From Phytomonospora sp040655735 (lineage in GTDB: Bacteria > Actinomycetota > Actinomycetes > Mycobacteriales > Micromonosporaceae): a stretch of DNA of 64,000 bases. Below, in pieces: positions 8,565-16,876 of the stretch. The DNA lies in NCBI RefSeq assembly GCF_040655735.1, contig NZ_JBFAKK010000016.1, positions 114,209 through 178,208 on the forward strand, given 5' to 3'. The notes under the pieces were generated by a model. That model was not told the origin of the DNA. It saw only the letters and a list, made by a program, of their open reading frames with translations, and searched no databases. The translations under genes and the position numbers were made by a program. The first letter of the stretch is position 1; each line of letters starts with the position of its first letter.

Positions 8565-8993
8565 TCAGTAGCCGCGGCGGCGCTCGTCCTGGCGCGCCCT
8601 CAGGGTCTCGTTGACATCACCGGGCATCTGGCCGCGCATCTTGGCGACCAGGCCGAAGGGGTCGGCGTCGCCGAGACGCTCCACCAACTCGACCATCTTC
8701 GCCGAGTGCACCACCTTCGCCTGCCGGATCGCCTGCATGATCGAGTGGTTGAGCCGGCCGAGACTGCGCAGCGCGGCGTCGCTGATCTCGATCTTCTCCA
8801 GCCCGCCGGCGTCGTCGAGGACCACGCGCACCATGCCGTCGTCGGAGAGCGCCTCGGCCCCCCGGTCCTCCATGCCGCCCAGCGCGTCCTCGAAGCCCTT
8901 GAGCAGCTTCTCGGTCTGCTCCTGCAGCCGCTCCAGCTTCGCCAGTACCGCGTCGGGGTCGGCCGCCCGTTCACCGCCGAAAGGGTTCGTCAC
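8565..8993 (-). CDS. YbaB/EbfC-like protein, long form (copy 2)
   Basis: A 142-residue paralog of the protein at 7593. It has the turn SDDGMVRVVLDDAGGLEKIEI, then a helix with NHSIMQAIRQAKVVHSAKM and the characteristic end MPGDVNETLRARQDERRRGY. The GTG start overlaps the stop of the short-form gene by four bases (GTGA). The two YbaB pairs sit in tandem, separated by 163 bases, in the middle of the duplicated accessory region. Confidence 0.75.
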   Translation of the reverse strand: MTNPFGGERAADPDAVLAKLERLQEQTEKLLKGFEDALGGMEDRGAEALSDDGMVRVVLDDAGGLEKIEISDAALRSLGRLNHSIMQAIRQAKVVHSAKMVELVERLGDADPFGLVAKMRGQMPGDVNETLRARQDERRRGY

Positions 8994-9385
8994 CGCTCCT
9001 GCTCCCTCTCCATGCCCTCGCGCTCCACGCGCAGCGCCTCGCGCTCACTGCGGACCTCGGCGAGGGTCGGCATGCCCGACCCGTCGAGCCCGCCGCCGAC
9101 TCGCGCGGCGCCCTCGGCGCCGAGGAGTTCGGCCATCTTCTCGTTCAGCTCCATGTTCAGCCGGCGCTCGGCCTTCTTCACCTCGGCCACCACCAGCTCG
9201 CCGATCTCGTCGCCGCTGCGACCGAGGGCGCGCGTGGTGACCTCGACGTCGAGGACGGCCCCGCCGGGGCCGACCGTGACGCGCACGGCGTGGTCGTCGC
9301 TGACGCTCTCGACGCTCGCGGCCTCGATGAGGCCGCGCAGCTGCTCGGCCTGTGCCTGCAACCGACGGCCGTCGGGCTCGGTCAT
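8990..9385 (-). CDS. YbaB/EbfC-like protein, short form (copy 2)
   Basis: A 131-residue YbaB-fold protein with the strand VRVTVGPGGAVLDVEVTTRA and a following helix with ELVVAEVKKAERRLNMEL. I chose the ATG at 9385 because GGAGGAG lies 7 bases upstream; the frame is open to 9436 but without a ribosome site. The four-base overlap with the long form implies coupled synthesis. It follows the 399-residue two-TM gene by 47 bases and is probably in the same operon. Confidence 0.78.
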   Translation of the reverse strand: MTEPDGRRLQAQAEQLRGLIEAASVESVSDDHAVRVTVGPGGAVLDVEVTTRALGRSGDEIGELVVAEVKKAERRLNMELNEKMAELLGAEGAARVGGGLDGSGMPTLAEVRSEREALRVEREGMEREQER

Positions 9386-9432
9386 GTCCACTCCTCCGTT
9401 TTGCCTGCGCGGATGATCTTCCACCCCGATGG

Positions 9433-10632
9433 TCACATGGGCTGGGGCGCCCGATCAACGGCCATGGCCGCGAAACGTCGCAGGGCGGGCCGCTCCCCTT
9501 GCGACTGCATGGTCATCACGACCGTGTAGCCGGCCTGTTCGACCTGCCCGGCGGTGACCGTCACCGTCCGCCGCACCTGGGAGTCGGCGAGGTCGACGAC
9601 GGTCGCGTGGTCGGTGAGCGCCGGCGACGGGGGCGGCGTCGCGAAGGCCAGCTCGTGCGTGCCCGGCGCCAGCGGCACCAGCCAGCGGCCCCACGGCAGC
9701 GCCAGCTCACGGCCGTCGACGGCGAAGCGCACCGGCCCCACCCAGGGACGATGCGGCAAGGGCAGCGGCTCCCCGATGCGCAGCAGGTTCTCGGTCAGCT
9801 CGCGCCGCCGGGCGCCCTGCGCGCCGTCGGCGAGCAGCTCGCCGAGCCGGTCGCGGCTGTTCGGGCTGACGGCGAAGACCGCCTCGACGACGACGCCGCC
9901 CATCCCGGCCGGAGGGGCCGGGACCTCGCCCTCGGCGGGGAGCAGCACCAGACCGGGCGCGAGCGCCGGAGTCGGCGCGGCCCGCAGCGCGCGCCGGGTC
10001 CCGGCGGCGCGGACGAAACCGACCGTGAACACCGCCAGCGGCGCCACGACCACCAGCGCCCAGCCGGACAGGCGCAGCGCCGTCCCGGCGCCGCCGGCCA
10101 TGTCGGCGGCCCGGCCGATCATGAACGAGGCGGCGTAGGCGGCCAGCGCGAACACGGCGAGCCCCGCCCACACGTGGTTCTGCCGGATCTTGGGCGCCAG
10201 CCGCACCGCACCGCGCGGCCCGAGCGCGGTCTCCTTCTCCTCGGGATCATGGCGCCACGGCGCGCAGTGCAGGTAGTCGAGTTCGGCCGAGGCGCCCGCC
10301 GCGACCGACACGACCTGCGTCAGTCGCGAGCGCCCCGCCTGGACCTCCAGGACGTGCTCGCCGGCGGGCAGCACGATCCACGCCCGCCCCCACCCCTGCG
10401 TCACCGGACGCGAGCCGATCAGGACGACCGGCGGTTGCGGCCGGGGAGCGCCGGTCCCGAAGCCGCCGCTGAAGACGCCGCCGACCCGCAGGTCGAGGAC
10501 ACCGTGCCCGGCCGGCACCGAGGCCGGCGCGACGGGGGTGGTCTCCACCCGCGCGGGGCTCTCCGGATGCCGCGACAAGGCCCACTCGGGGCGCGGCGGG
10601 CCCCAGATCACGCGCTGGACGGAACCGATCAC
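9433..10632 (-). CDS. Two-TM protein with N- and C-terminal PEGA-like beta domains (cassette copy 2)
   Basis: A 399-residue paralog of the protein at 5010. The first beta domain (about 45-120) contains WGRAWIVLPAGEHVLEV and VAAGASAELDY; two TM helices follow (about 154-174 and 184-208). The second beta domain (about 305-390) contains FAVDGRELALPWGRW and LAPGTHELAF. PEGA-type folds carry the pattern strand - PG-H - strand - G - strand and often act as extracytoplasmic binding or spacer domains. GTG start. The gene separates the EspA-like gene from the YbaB pair, the same set of partners as in copy 1. Function unknown. Confidence 0.75.
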   Translation of the reverse strand: MIGSVQRVIWGPPRPEWALSRHPESPARVETTPVAPASVPAGHGVLDLRVGGVFSGGFGTGAPRPQPPVVLIGSRPVTQGWGRAWIVLPAGEHVLEVQAGRSRLTQVVSVAAGASAELDYLHCAPWRHDPEEKETALGPRGAVRLAPKIRQNHVWAGLAVFALAAYAASFMIGRAADMAGGAGTALRLSGWALVVVAPLAVFTVGFVRAAGTRRALRAAPTPALAPGLVLLPAEGEVPAPPAGMGGVVVEAVFAVSPNSRDRLGELLADGAQGARRRELTENLLRIGEPLPLPHRPWVGPVRFAVDGRELALPWGRWLVPLAPGTHELAFATPPPSPALTDHATVVDLADSQVRRTVTVTAGQVEQAGYTVVMTMQSQGERPALRRFAAMAVDRAPQPM

Positions 10633-10727
10633 TCACATCACCTCTCGGCGGGCCCGCGCCCGTCGGGCCGGCCGCTGTCGTCACGCTCGTCACGCCCGAG
10701 TCCCGGTCGACCGGGACCGCGCGGGCG

Positions 10728-11690
10728 TCAGTTCATCGCGTCGGCGATCTGCGGGTTCGTCATCCCGGTGTTCGAACCGGCCTCGGTCTCGGCCTTGCCG
10801 ATGATGCCCGGGAGCGCCTTGATGAGCGCGAAGCCGTTGCCGAGCGCCTGGACGCCGATCTTGGCCTTCTCCAGGATCTTCGCGATCGCCTGGAAGATCT
10901 GACTGCCCCGCCGCATCGCCGAGGTGACCTGCAGGACCGCCCGGCTGTAGGACATCAGGCTCTCGGCGACGAACACCGCGATCGAACCGCCGAAGGAGAC
11001 GCCCGAGGTCGCCGCGGCCACCATCCACGCGATGATCCGGTTGGAGACGAAGGCGCTGATGATGCCCTTGATGACGTCCTGCGCGACACCCGCGAGAGCC
11101 TTCGCCAACTCCAGCACGCTCTCCAGGGTGGCGATCTGGCCGCCGACGGCGGCGATCGCGTCGCCGAACTCGCCGAGCCGCTGCTTCGCCACGGCCGAGG
11201 CCTCGCCCTGCCAGTTGCTGAGGTCGCTGGCGCCGACGGACTTGACCTGCTCGCCGAGCGGTTCGAGCGCCGAGCGGACCCGGCCCCACTTCTCGGTCTC
11301 GGCGCCCATCCGCTCCGGGTTGCCCGTGACCATGCCGAGCATGTCCTCAAGGGGCTGGATGAAGTCGATGAGGAAGCCGATGCCGGCGTTGACGAGGAAG
11401 CCGATCGGGTCGACCATCAGCAGGCCGATGTTGGCGGCCATGTCGGTGATCTGGATGCCGACGTCGGCGATGCTGCCGCCGACCTCGCTGCCGTCGCCGA
11501 TGTTCTTGAAGGCCTTGCCGATGCCGTCGACGTTGCTGGCGAACGGCGTGCTGTCGATGAGGTCGCTGCCCTGCGTGTTGGCGTAGCTGGAGCCCGAGCC
11601 CCAGTCGCCGCCGAGGAGCGAGCCGTTCGAGTCGCCGTGGCCGTCGTCGTTGGTGACGTCGGTGTCCTTGCTGGGGTCGGTTTCTCCCAT
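10728..11690 (-). CDS. EspA/EspE-like large helical ESX substrate (cassette copy 2)
   Basis: A 320-residue paralog of the protein at 6140. It has an acidic Gly/Ser-rich N-terminus, the shared segment GFLIDFIQPLEDMLGMVTGN (about 105-124), a WXG turn at W160 (NWQGEASAVAKQ), and hydrophobic stretches around 183-235 that could insert in a membrane. The C-terminus ends with a short polar tail. The EspC-like gene lies 97 bases upstream. Only the general EspA-like architecture is recognised; sequence identity to known Esp proteins was not tested. Confidence 0.7.
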   Translation of the reverse strand: MGETDPSKDTDVTNDDGHGDSNGSLLGGDWGSGSSYANTQGSDLIDSTPFASNVDGIGKAFKNIGDGSEVGGSIADVGIQITDMAANIGLLMVDPIGFLVNAGIGFLIDFIQPLEDMLGMVTGNPERMGAETEKWGRVRSALEPLGEQVKSVGASDLSNWQGEASAVAKQRLGEFGDAIAAVGGQIATLESVLELAKALAGVAQDVIKGIISAFVSNRIIAWMVAAATSGVSFGGSIAVFVAESLMSYSRAVLQVTSAMRRGSQIFQAIAKILEKAKIGVQALGNGFALIKALPGIIGKAETEAGSNTGMTNPQIADAMN

Positions 11691-11787
11691 GGGGGCAGTC
11701 CTTAGGGGTGTGTTCGCGTATGCCGGGGTCGCGAGGTTCGTCTACTTGCCGTCACGGTGTCGGGCCACCGTGCCGGTCGGGGGAGGG

Positions 11788-12105
11788 CTACTTGCCGTCG
11801 AGGCGACGCTGGATCGCGTCCATCGTCGTCTTGTTGTCCTCTTCCTTGACCCGGTAGGAGTCGGCGCAGATCTTGATGCGCTCGGCGTGCGCGTCGAGGG
11901 CCTCGTGCATGCTCTTCAGGTGGCCGTGGACCTCGTCGGCGGTGGTGAAGTACGACGAGGCGAGGAAGGAGCCGAGGGCGCCCCAGACGAACCAGTCCGG
12001 GTCGGAGTCGGCGGCGAGGGCGGCGGCGTCCTCGCCGTTCTTCGAGAGGCCGCGCAGGGTCGACTCCGCGCCGGCGAGCTGTTCGAGATCCACGTGGAAG
12101 CCCAT
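11788..12105 (-). CDS. EspC-like small ESX partner protein with YxxxE signal (cassette copy 2)
   Basis: A 105-residue helical protein: helix 1 (VDLEQLAGAESTLRGLS), a turn DWFVWGALGSFLASSYF, then a long helix ending in Y84-R-V-K-E88. The ATG at 12105 is preceded by GGAGTTGG. The paralog is the 112-residue protein at 7147. It is the first gene of the long minus-strand accessory run, and a G-rich tract lies 130-200 bases upstream of its start. Confidence 0.75.
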   Translation of the reverse strand: MGFHVDLEQLAGAESTLRGLSKNGEDAAALAADSDPDWFVWGALGSFLASSYFTTADEVHGHLKSMHEALDAHAERIKICADSYRVKEEDNKTTMDAIQRRLDGK

Positions 12106-12233
12106 GCGTCCAACTCCGCTGTCTCTGCGACGCGCGCGTCCGGCGCGCGGCGGGCGACGGCGCGACGCGCCGCACTCGGAACACCGTAGTGGCCGTTGGC
12201 GAATAACGCACGTCCGGAGGGGGCCGGATTTGC

Positions 12234-12286
12234 GGGGGAGGGGCGGGGGCGGGGGAAGGTTTTGGGGGGAGGGGGTGGCGGGGGGA
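12234..12286 (+). repeat. Clustered G-runs with G-quadruplex potential
   Basis: The stretch 12234-12255 reads as G5-A-G4-C-G5-C-G5, a canonical G-quadruplex pattern with single-base loops. A second cluster at about 12264-12286 has runs of 6, 5 and 6 guanines. The cluster lies upstream of the EspC-like gene at 12105, on its template strand. Confidence 0.7.
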
Positions 12287-13136
12287 TTGATTTCCGGGGT
12301 GGTGGGGGTCGGGAGGGCTGGTGGGTGAGTGAGGGTGGGTGTGCGAGTGAGCGGCGAGCAGCTTGTGAACGGGAGGGGATGGTGCACGGGAAGGGACGGG
12401 ATGAGGCGGTTGGCGGACGCGAGGAGTGACGCGGCCGGTGGGCTGGATGGGGACCGCTGCCCGGAGAGGGACGGCCTCGGGCGGGCGCTGGAGCTGAAGG
12501 CGGGAAGGCGACCTGGCGACCTGGCTGGCGCCCGGCCGGCGTGCGGCGGCCCAGGTTCGTCCTGGCCGCCGTCGGGATGGCCGGGCACCTGGGCACGGGC
12601 ATGGCCGGCCAACAGCGGCATGCACGTGGGCGCAGGCTGCTGGACGCGGCAGGTCGAGCGTGGACGGCGGACGGATGACGGCGGCGCTCGGCCGACATGC
12701 GCCGATGCCGATGCCGACGCAGCCACGGACGTGCGCGTAGGCGGCAGGCCCGGTCAGGAATCGACGGCGCGGTACCGACGAGAGGGCGGGCCGGAGAGCG
12801 GCGGGGGAGGACCGGTGTCAGGCCATCGTGCGCCAGCACGGGTTCAGTCGTGGGAATGGGCGGCCGATAGGCGCGGGGGACCGGGCGCCAGCGGAAGGCA
12901 GGCGACGGCTGCGGATGCCCGGCCGGCGGGCTGGGGCGTGGGCGGGCGGCTTCGTGCGGGAGGTGGTCCGGCTACGTCCACCGGGCGGCCTTCTGTGCGG
13001 TGGTTCGTCCCGGTTCGCGACCGTGCTCGGCATTCGAGGCCGCCGGTGGCCGCTTGCTCGCCCGAGGCGCTCCGGCGCTGAGGCGCGGGAGACGCTCCGG
13101 CGGGAGGCGGGCGCCCTCTCCCACCCACCGCGAAAA

Positions 13137-13172
13137 CCCCGGCCGAAGCTCCCGGAGGAGCCCCGGCCGGGG
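13137..13172 (-). terminator. Nested-hairpin terminator downstream of Gly-rich substrate gene
   Basis: The outer arms CCCCGGCCG/CGGCCGGGG enclose an inner hairpin GCTCC/GGAGC. On the minus strand the stem is followed by TTTT (13136-13133). It sits 99 bases past the stop of the 424-residue gene and probably ends that operon. Confidence 0.75.
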
Positions 13173-13270
13173 CCTCGAATCTTCCTCAGTCCCTGCTAGA
13201 TCCCGCTGGTCCCGGTGTTCCCAGCGGTCCCGGTGGACCCGATCCCTCGAAACCCCCGGACACCCGCCGC

Positions 13271-14545
13271 TCACCCTCGCGGCGACTCGCTCTCGCCGCT
13301 CGGGAGCTCGCCGGTAACCCGGCCGGACCCGTCACCCGAGCCCGACCCACCCGCCAGCACCCCCGGCGTGATGTCCGCGTCGTCGCCCCAGACCATGTCG
13401 TCCTCGGTCAGCCAGGTCTCGTACACGGCGTTGTCGTCGCCGTCGCGCTCGGTCGGCGTGCCGCCGATCGACCGCACCGGCGCCTTCCCTTGGGGGCTGG
13501 GGTTCAGGGAGGCGGGGGTGGGTGGTTTGCCTCCGGCGCCGGGTTTGGCGCTGGCGAGGCCGCTGGTGTTGGGTCCGCCGCGACCGGCGCCGGGGTTGCC
13601 GGAGCCACCGGGCATGCCGCGTCCCATGCCGGCGCCCGCTCCCGTTCCGGCGGCGCCGAGGCCGCCGAAGAGGCCCGCACCGCCACCGCCGCCAGAGGCG
13701 AGGGCGCCGCCGCCCCCGGCCAGGCCGAGGCTTCCGGTGGTACCGGCCGAAATCCCGGTGAAGGTCCCGCCGCCGGCTCCGAGCAGGCCGCTGGGGTCGC
13801 CGTTACCGGTGACGTTCGCCGGATCGTTCAGGCCGGTGGGAGTGCCGGTGCTCATGTAGGTCGGCACGTGCGAGTCCGGCTTCGGCTGGAACGGCTCGGC
13901 CGAGGGGACGGAGGTCCCGTCGGGCGCGCGCAGGTCCGTGCCGTCCGGCGCGGTGGAGTCGGGCAGGTCGTTGGGCGGGAAGGGCGGCGGGGCCTCGATC
14001 TTCTTCGCCGTGTCGTACTCCAGGGCGAGGGCGGCGACGACGCGCACCATGTTGCCCTGCGCCTCCTTCTTCTGCTCCTCGTCCTGCGAGTGCCCGACCA
14101 GTCCGCCGATCAGCCCGCCGACGGGCCCGGCCACCGCGGTCCCGATCGCCGCTCCGGCGACGGCGCGGCCGTTGTCGTCGGTGTCGGCGGGGTCGGGCGC
14201 GTTCGACTGCGCCGTGCGCAGCGCCGCCGACCAGGCGTCCAGGTTCTCCTTGATGACCCCGACGTGACCGCTGAGCTCGTCGGCGTAGCGCACGACGAGG
14301 TCCATGCGGCGCTTGAACTCCTTGCCGCCGGCGCTCTTGACGCTCCAGTAGTGCATCAGGTCGGTCAGGTCGCGGTCCAGGTCGAACACGAAATCGTCCA
14401 ATGTGGACTTGATCGGGTTCGACCAGTGCGCCGCCAGACCGTCGACCTGCTCGGGGTCGCCCGCGGGTTTGTTCAGCTGCTCCCAGAGCGTCTTGTGATC
14501 GACGCCCTCATAGGGAGGTACGTAGTCCTCGACATTGCCGCCCAT
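13271..14545 (-). CDS. Large ESX substrate with Gly-rich tail and WLTEDD motif
   Basis: A 424-residue protein. The helical N-terminal half (about 1-180) includes AHWSNP and HYWSVKSAGGKEF in place of a strict WXG, then a short Gly/Ala hydrophobic patch (GAAIGTAVAGPVGGLIGGLV). A proline linker and a long Gly-rich region follow, and the end carries ETWLTEDDMVWGDDADITP. The same terminal motif ends the protein at 27218. The design resembles PPE/EspB-type cargo with a disordered tail. The partner is the small gene 7 bases upstream, as in PE/PPE pairs. The ribosome site GGAGGGTGA lies inside the partner's 3' end. Confidence 0.78.
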   Translation of the reverse strand: MGGNVEDYVPPYEGVDHKTLWEQLNKPAGDPEQVDGLAAHWSNPIKSTLDDFVFDLDRDLTDLMHYWSVKSAGGKEFKRRMDLVVRYADELSGHVGVIKENLDAWSAALRTAQSNAPDPADTDDNGRAVAGAAIGTAVAGPVGGLIGGLVGHSQDEEQKKEAQGNMVRVVAALALEYDTAKKIEAPPPFPPNDLPDSTAPDGTDLRAPDGTSVPSAEPFQPKPDSHVPTYMSTGTPTGLNDPANVTGNGDPSGLLGAGGGTFTGISAGTTGSLGLAGGGGALASGGGGGAGLFGGLGAAGTGAGAGMGRGMPGGSGNPGAGRGGPNTSGLASAKPGAGGKPPTPASLNPSPQGKAPVRSIGGTPTERDGDDNAVYETWLTEDDMVWGDDADITPGVLAGGSGSGDGSGRVTGELPSGESESPRG

Positions 14546-14552
14546 ACCGGCG

Positions 14553-14906
14553 TCACCCTCCCGACAGCGAGGTGTTCACGTCGTCGAGGCCCGCCGCGAC
14601 GGCGTCCATCGACAAGGTGTTCAACTGCTCTGCCGTCTTGTAGTTCTCACAGATCTTCCCGGTCGCGAACTCGGCGGCCACCACGGCCTCCATCAGCCGG
14701 TTGACGCGCTCGGCGAACTCGCCGTAGTGCGTCGAGTAGAGGGTCTTGTCCTCTTCGGCGTGCTGGAAGGCGCCGAGCGCCGGCGTCTTGTCGCGCAGGT
14801 GCTCGTTCATCTTGTTGACGACGGCCTCGATCTGCGCCCGCCGGTTGGCCAGGTTCGTGTGGAAGTCCTCCAGGGAGCCGACATCCACATCTGTGTGCTC
14901 ACCCAT
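14553..14906 (-). CDS. Small ESX partner protein with YxxxE signal
   Basis: A 117-residue helical protein with Y89-K-T-A-E93 near the C-terminus, the general ESX export motif, and no WXG. The ATG at 14906 follows GCGAGGACGACAACACC. It is encoded immediately before the Gly-rich 424-residue protein, with a 7-base gap, and is probably its co-secreted partner. It resembles in plan the 98-residue protein at 26864 and the EspC-like proteins, but I see no close family name. Confidence 0.75.
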   Translation of the reverse strand: MGEHTDVDVGSLEDFHTNLANRRAQIEAVVNKMNEHLRDKTPALGAFQHAEEDKTLYSTHYGEFAERVNRLMEAVVAAEFATGKICENYKTAEQLNTLSMDAVAAGLDDVNTSLSGG

Positions 14907-15041
14907 GGTGTTGTCGTCCTCGCGGCTCGTTGTCAGGCGGCTTACGCTACGCCACCGGGGTGTGGTGGACAACACTATCGAATCCGGGCAAGGGATCGCC
15001 CGACCGGTGCGGGCGGCCTTCGTCACAGATCCCCGACGCGC

Positions 15042-15075
15042 GAAGGCCCGGACACCGTCGTGTGTCCGGGCCTTC
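15042..15075 (-). terminator. Strong hairpin downstream of eccB
   Basis: A perfect 14-bp stem (GAAGGCCCGGACAC / GTGTCCGGGCCTTC) around a 6-base loop, 11 bases past the eccB stop and before the substrate pair. There is no T-run, so it may act as an attenuator that sets different levels for EccB and the downstream cargo genes. Confidence 0.7.
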
Positions 15076-15085
15076 GGGAGTCGCG

Positions 15086-16522
15086 CTAGTTGGCCGGCGG
15101 CGGGCTGGCGCCCGACCCGATGTCGCTGACCTTCTGCAGCGCGGCCGGCTGGCTCAGGGTCACACCGGAGGGCAGCAGCGACAGGATCGAGCCGGGGATC
15201 AGCACCGGCGTGACCTTGCCGTACCCGAGGGCGTCCTTCGGGTTGCAGCTGTCGGAGGCCAGCAGGCCGTACTTGGTGCCGGACTGGTTGACGAGGTAGA
15301 TGGTCTGCCCCGACGTGGCTCCCGGCAGCGGTGCCTCCTGTGCCAGGACACCGTTTCCGCCGGGCAGGACGGCGCGCTCGGCGAGGCCGGTGGTGGCGCC
15401 GTCGATGAGCTGCGTGTTGTCGGGGACGACCAGCTGCTCGGGCGTCGAGTCGTAGACGACGAGCTTGACGCTGGGGTGCTCGGCGGCGGCGTCGTAGGTC
15501 GCGCACAGCGCCGGGTGCGGGCCGGAGAGGTCGCGCAGCGTCGGCACGAGCTGCGGGAAGCCCTCGGGCTCGATGGTGCCGCTGGTGGCCAGGGCCGCGT
15601 TGGCGTCGGTCGGGGTGATCGAGATCGGGTCGGCGTCGGTGATGAGTTTGGCGGTCACCTGGCCGATGGGGACGAGGCCGCCGTCGGTGAGGACGTAGTA
15701 GGCGCCGGCGGCGATGTACACCGTGCCGATGTTGGAGGGGCTGCTGGGCACGGGCTTGGTCGCCGGCTGGCCCTCGTTGGGGATGTCGGGCTTGCGCAGG
15801 TCCGGCCCGGCCTGGAAGGACTCGATCACCTTGGCGGTGACCGGCGTCGGCGTCGCCGAGATGCCCAGCGCGAGCATGGCCAGCGACTCGATGCGCATCC
15901 GCCGCTCGTTCCACAGCAGGTACGTCAGGCTGTCCTGCCCGTCGACGTTGACCAGCATCGCCTGTCCGCTGACCTGCGTGCCCCCGGGGAGGTTGTCGAC
16001 GGCGACCTGCGTGATGAGGTTCCCGGAGTTGGGGCGCGGCGTCGAGCTGCACACCTGCCAGGGAGCGGCGTCCTGGAGCAGGTTGTCGGCCATCGGAAGG
16101 TCCGGCGGCGCGTCGGGAATGCCCAGAGGAAGGCCGCGGGAGAGCGTCTTGAGCGAATTCTGCGACATGCTCACCGGCTTGAGTTCGGCCTGGTTGAGGA
16201 TCAGTCGCGCCGAGGCGTAGTTCAGCACCGGATAGAGGGAGGCCTCATTGGGATTGTCGAGTGCGGCCCAGAGATAGAGGACTCCGGTTTCCTCTTCGAT
16301 GATGAGGGTGCCCGCCTCCGGTTTTCCGCCGCCGGGTTTGAAGATCCCGTAAACCCCGAAGATCGCGGCGATGATCGCCATGACCATGACGCTGCCGAAC
16401 ACCGACATCCCGATGCGGCGCATGGGGGTCTCGGTGCTTTCCGGGTCGCCGACGAGCAGCGCGGATACCAGCCGGTGCGTGACGAAGCGGTGAGCCTGGA
16501 CCTGTTCCTTACGCGATCGCAT
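15086..16522 (-). CDS. eccB: EccB, type VII secretion core protein (system B)
   Basis: A 478-residue EccB. The cytoplasmic N-terminus begins MRSRKEQVQAHRFVTHRLVS, the hallmark EccB start, followed by one TM helix (about 40-62) and a large extracytoplasmic domain with the Pro/Gly-rich repeats of the R1-R4 type. EccB joins EccC, EccD and EccE in the hexameric membrane complex and is proposed to line the outer side; ATPase activity has been reported for EccB1. It is transcribed away from the mycosin at 16877. Length is normal for the family. Confidence 0.95.
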   Translation of the reverse strand: MRSRKEQVQAHRFVTHRLVSALLVGDPESTETPMRRIGMSVFGSVMVMAIIAAIFGVYGIFKPGGGKPEAGTLIIEEETGVLYLWAALDNPNEASLYPVLNYASARLILNQAELKPVSMSQNSLKTLSRGLPLGIPDAPPDLPMADNLLQDAAPWQVCSSTPRPNSGNLITQVAVDNLPGGTQVSGQAMLVNVDGQDSLTYLLWNERRMRIESLAMLALGISATPTPVTAKVIESFQAGPDLRKPDIPNEGQPATKPVPSSPSNIGTVYIAAGAYYVLTDGGLVPIGQVTAKLITDADPISITPTDANAALATSGTIEPEGFPQLVPTLRDLSGPHPALCATYDAAAEHPSVKLVVYDSTPEQLVVPDNTQLIDGATTGLAERAVLPGGNGVLAQEAPLPGATSGQTIYLVNQSGTKYGLLASDSCNPKDALGYGKVTPVLIPGSILSLLPSGVTLSQPAALQKVSDIGSGASPPPAN

Positions 16523-16876
16523 CTGGGGAAACCTTCGCGGGGGTGTCGTCGGTGGAATGTGCGGGGTTGTGGCGTGCCACCACGATAGGGCCTGCTGTCA
16601 CCCCCGCTTCCCGTGGCCGGTGGGGCCGCCGGAGACAGCGCGGGCGCGTACCGGATCGGCCGGTTCGGGCCGTTTGTAGGTTACGGCCGCCCGGGACCGC
16701 CCGACAAGTCCCGCCGCAGCGTATCGGGCCGATGGGCGCCGTCGTCCACAACGGCGGCGGCGACGGGCGCGAGCGCCCCGCCGCGGTGGCGCGATCGGTG
16801 CGAAGTCGGGCCTTTGGCCCGGGCGCGGGCATCGGTATGGTCGCAGTGGACCGGCTACCGAACGGAGGCAGGGCAG
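16523..16876. promoter_or_regulatory. Divergent intergenic region between eccB and mycP
   Basis: A 354-base gap between divergent genes. A candidate promoter for mycP is TTGGCC (16814-16819) and TATGGT (16836-16841) with a 16-base spacer, 35 bases before the ATG. Nothing else stands out, and no RNA gene is visible. Confidence 0.4.

Larger units (their letters stand above)
12106..13270. other. Gene-free stretch with strong strand asymmetry
   Basis: About 1.16 kb between the head of the accessory run and the end of the Gly-rich substrate gene. Open frames exist on both strands, but their translations are low-complexity Arg/Gly/Pro with no ribosome site or recognisable family. The left half is G-rich on the plus strand, with guanine runs of 4-6. 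The right end holds the terminator at 13137-13172. Promoters for the accessory run must lie here, but none is clear enough to mark. Confidence 0.7.

Noticed and set aside
12329..13081. A 250-codon plus-strand open frame in the gene-free stretch
   Set aside because: Low-complexity Gly/Arg/Ala product, no ribosome site, no family, and overlapped by open frames on the other strand.
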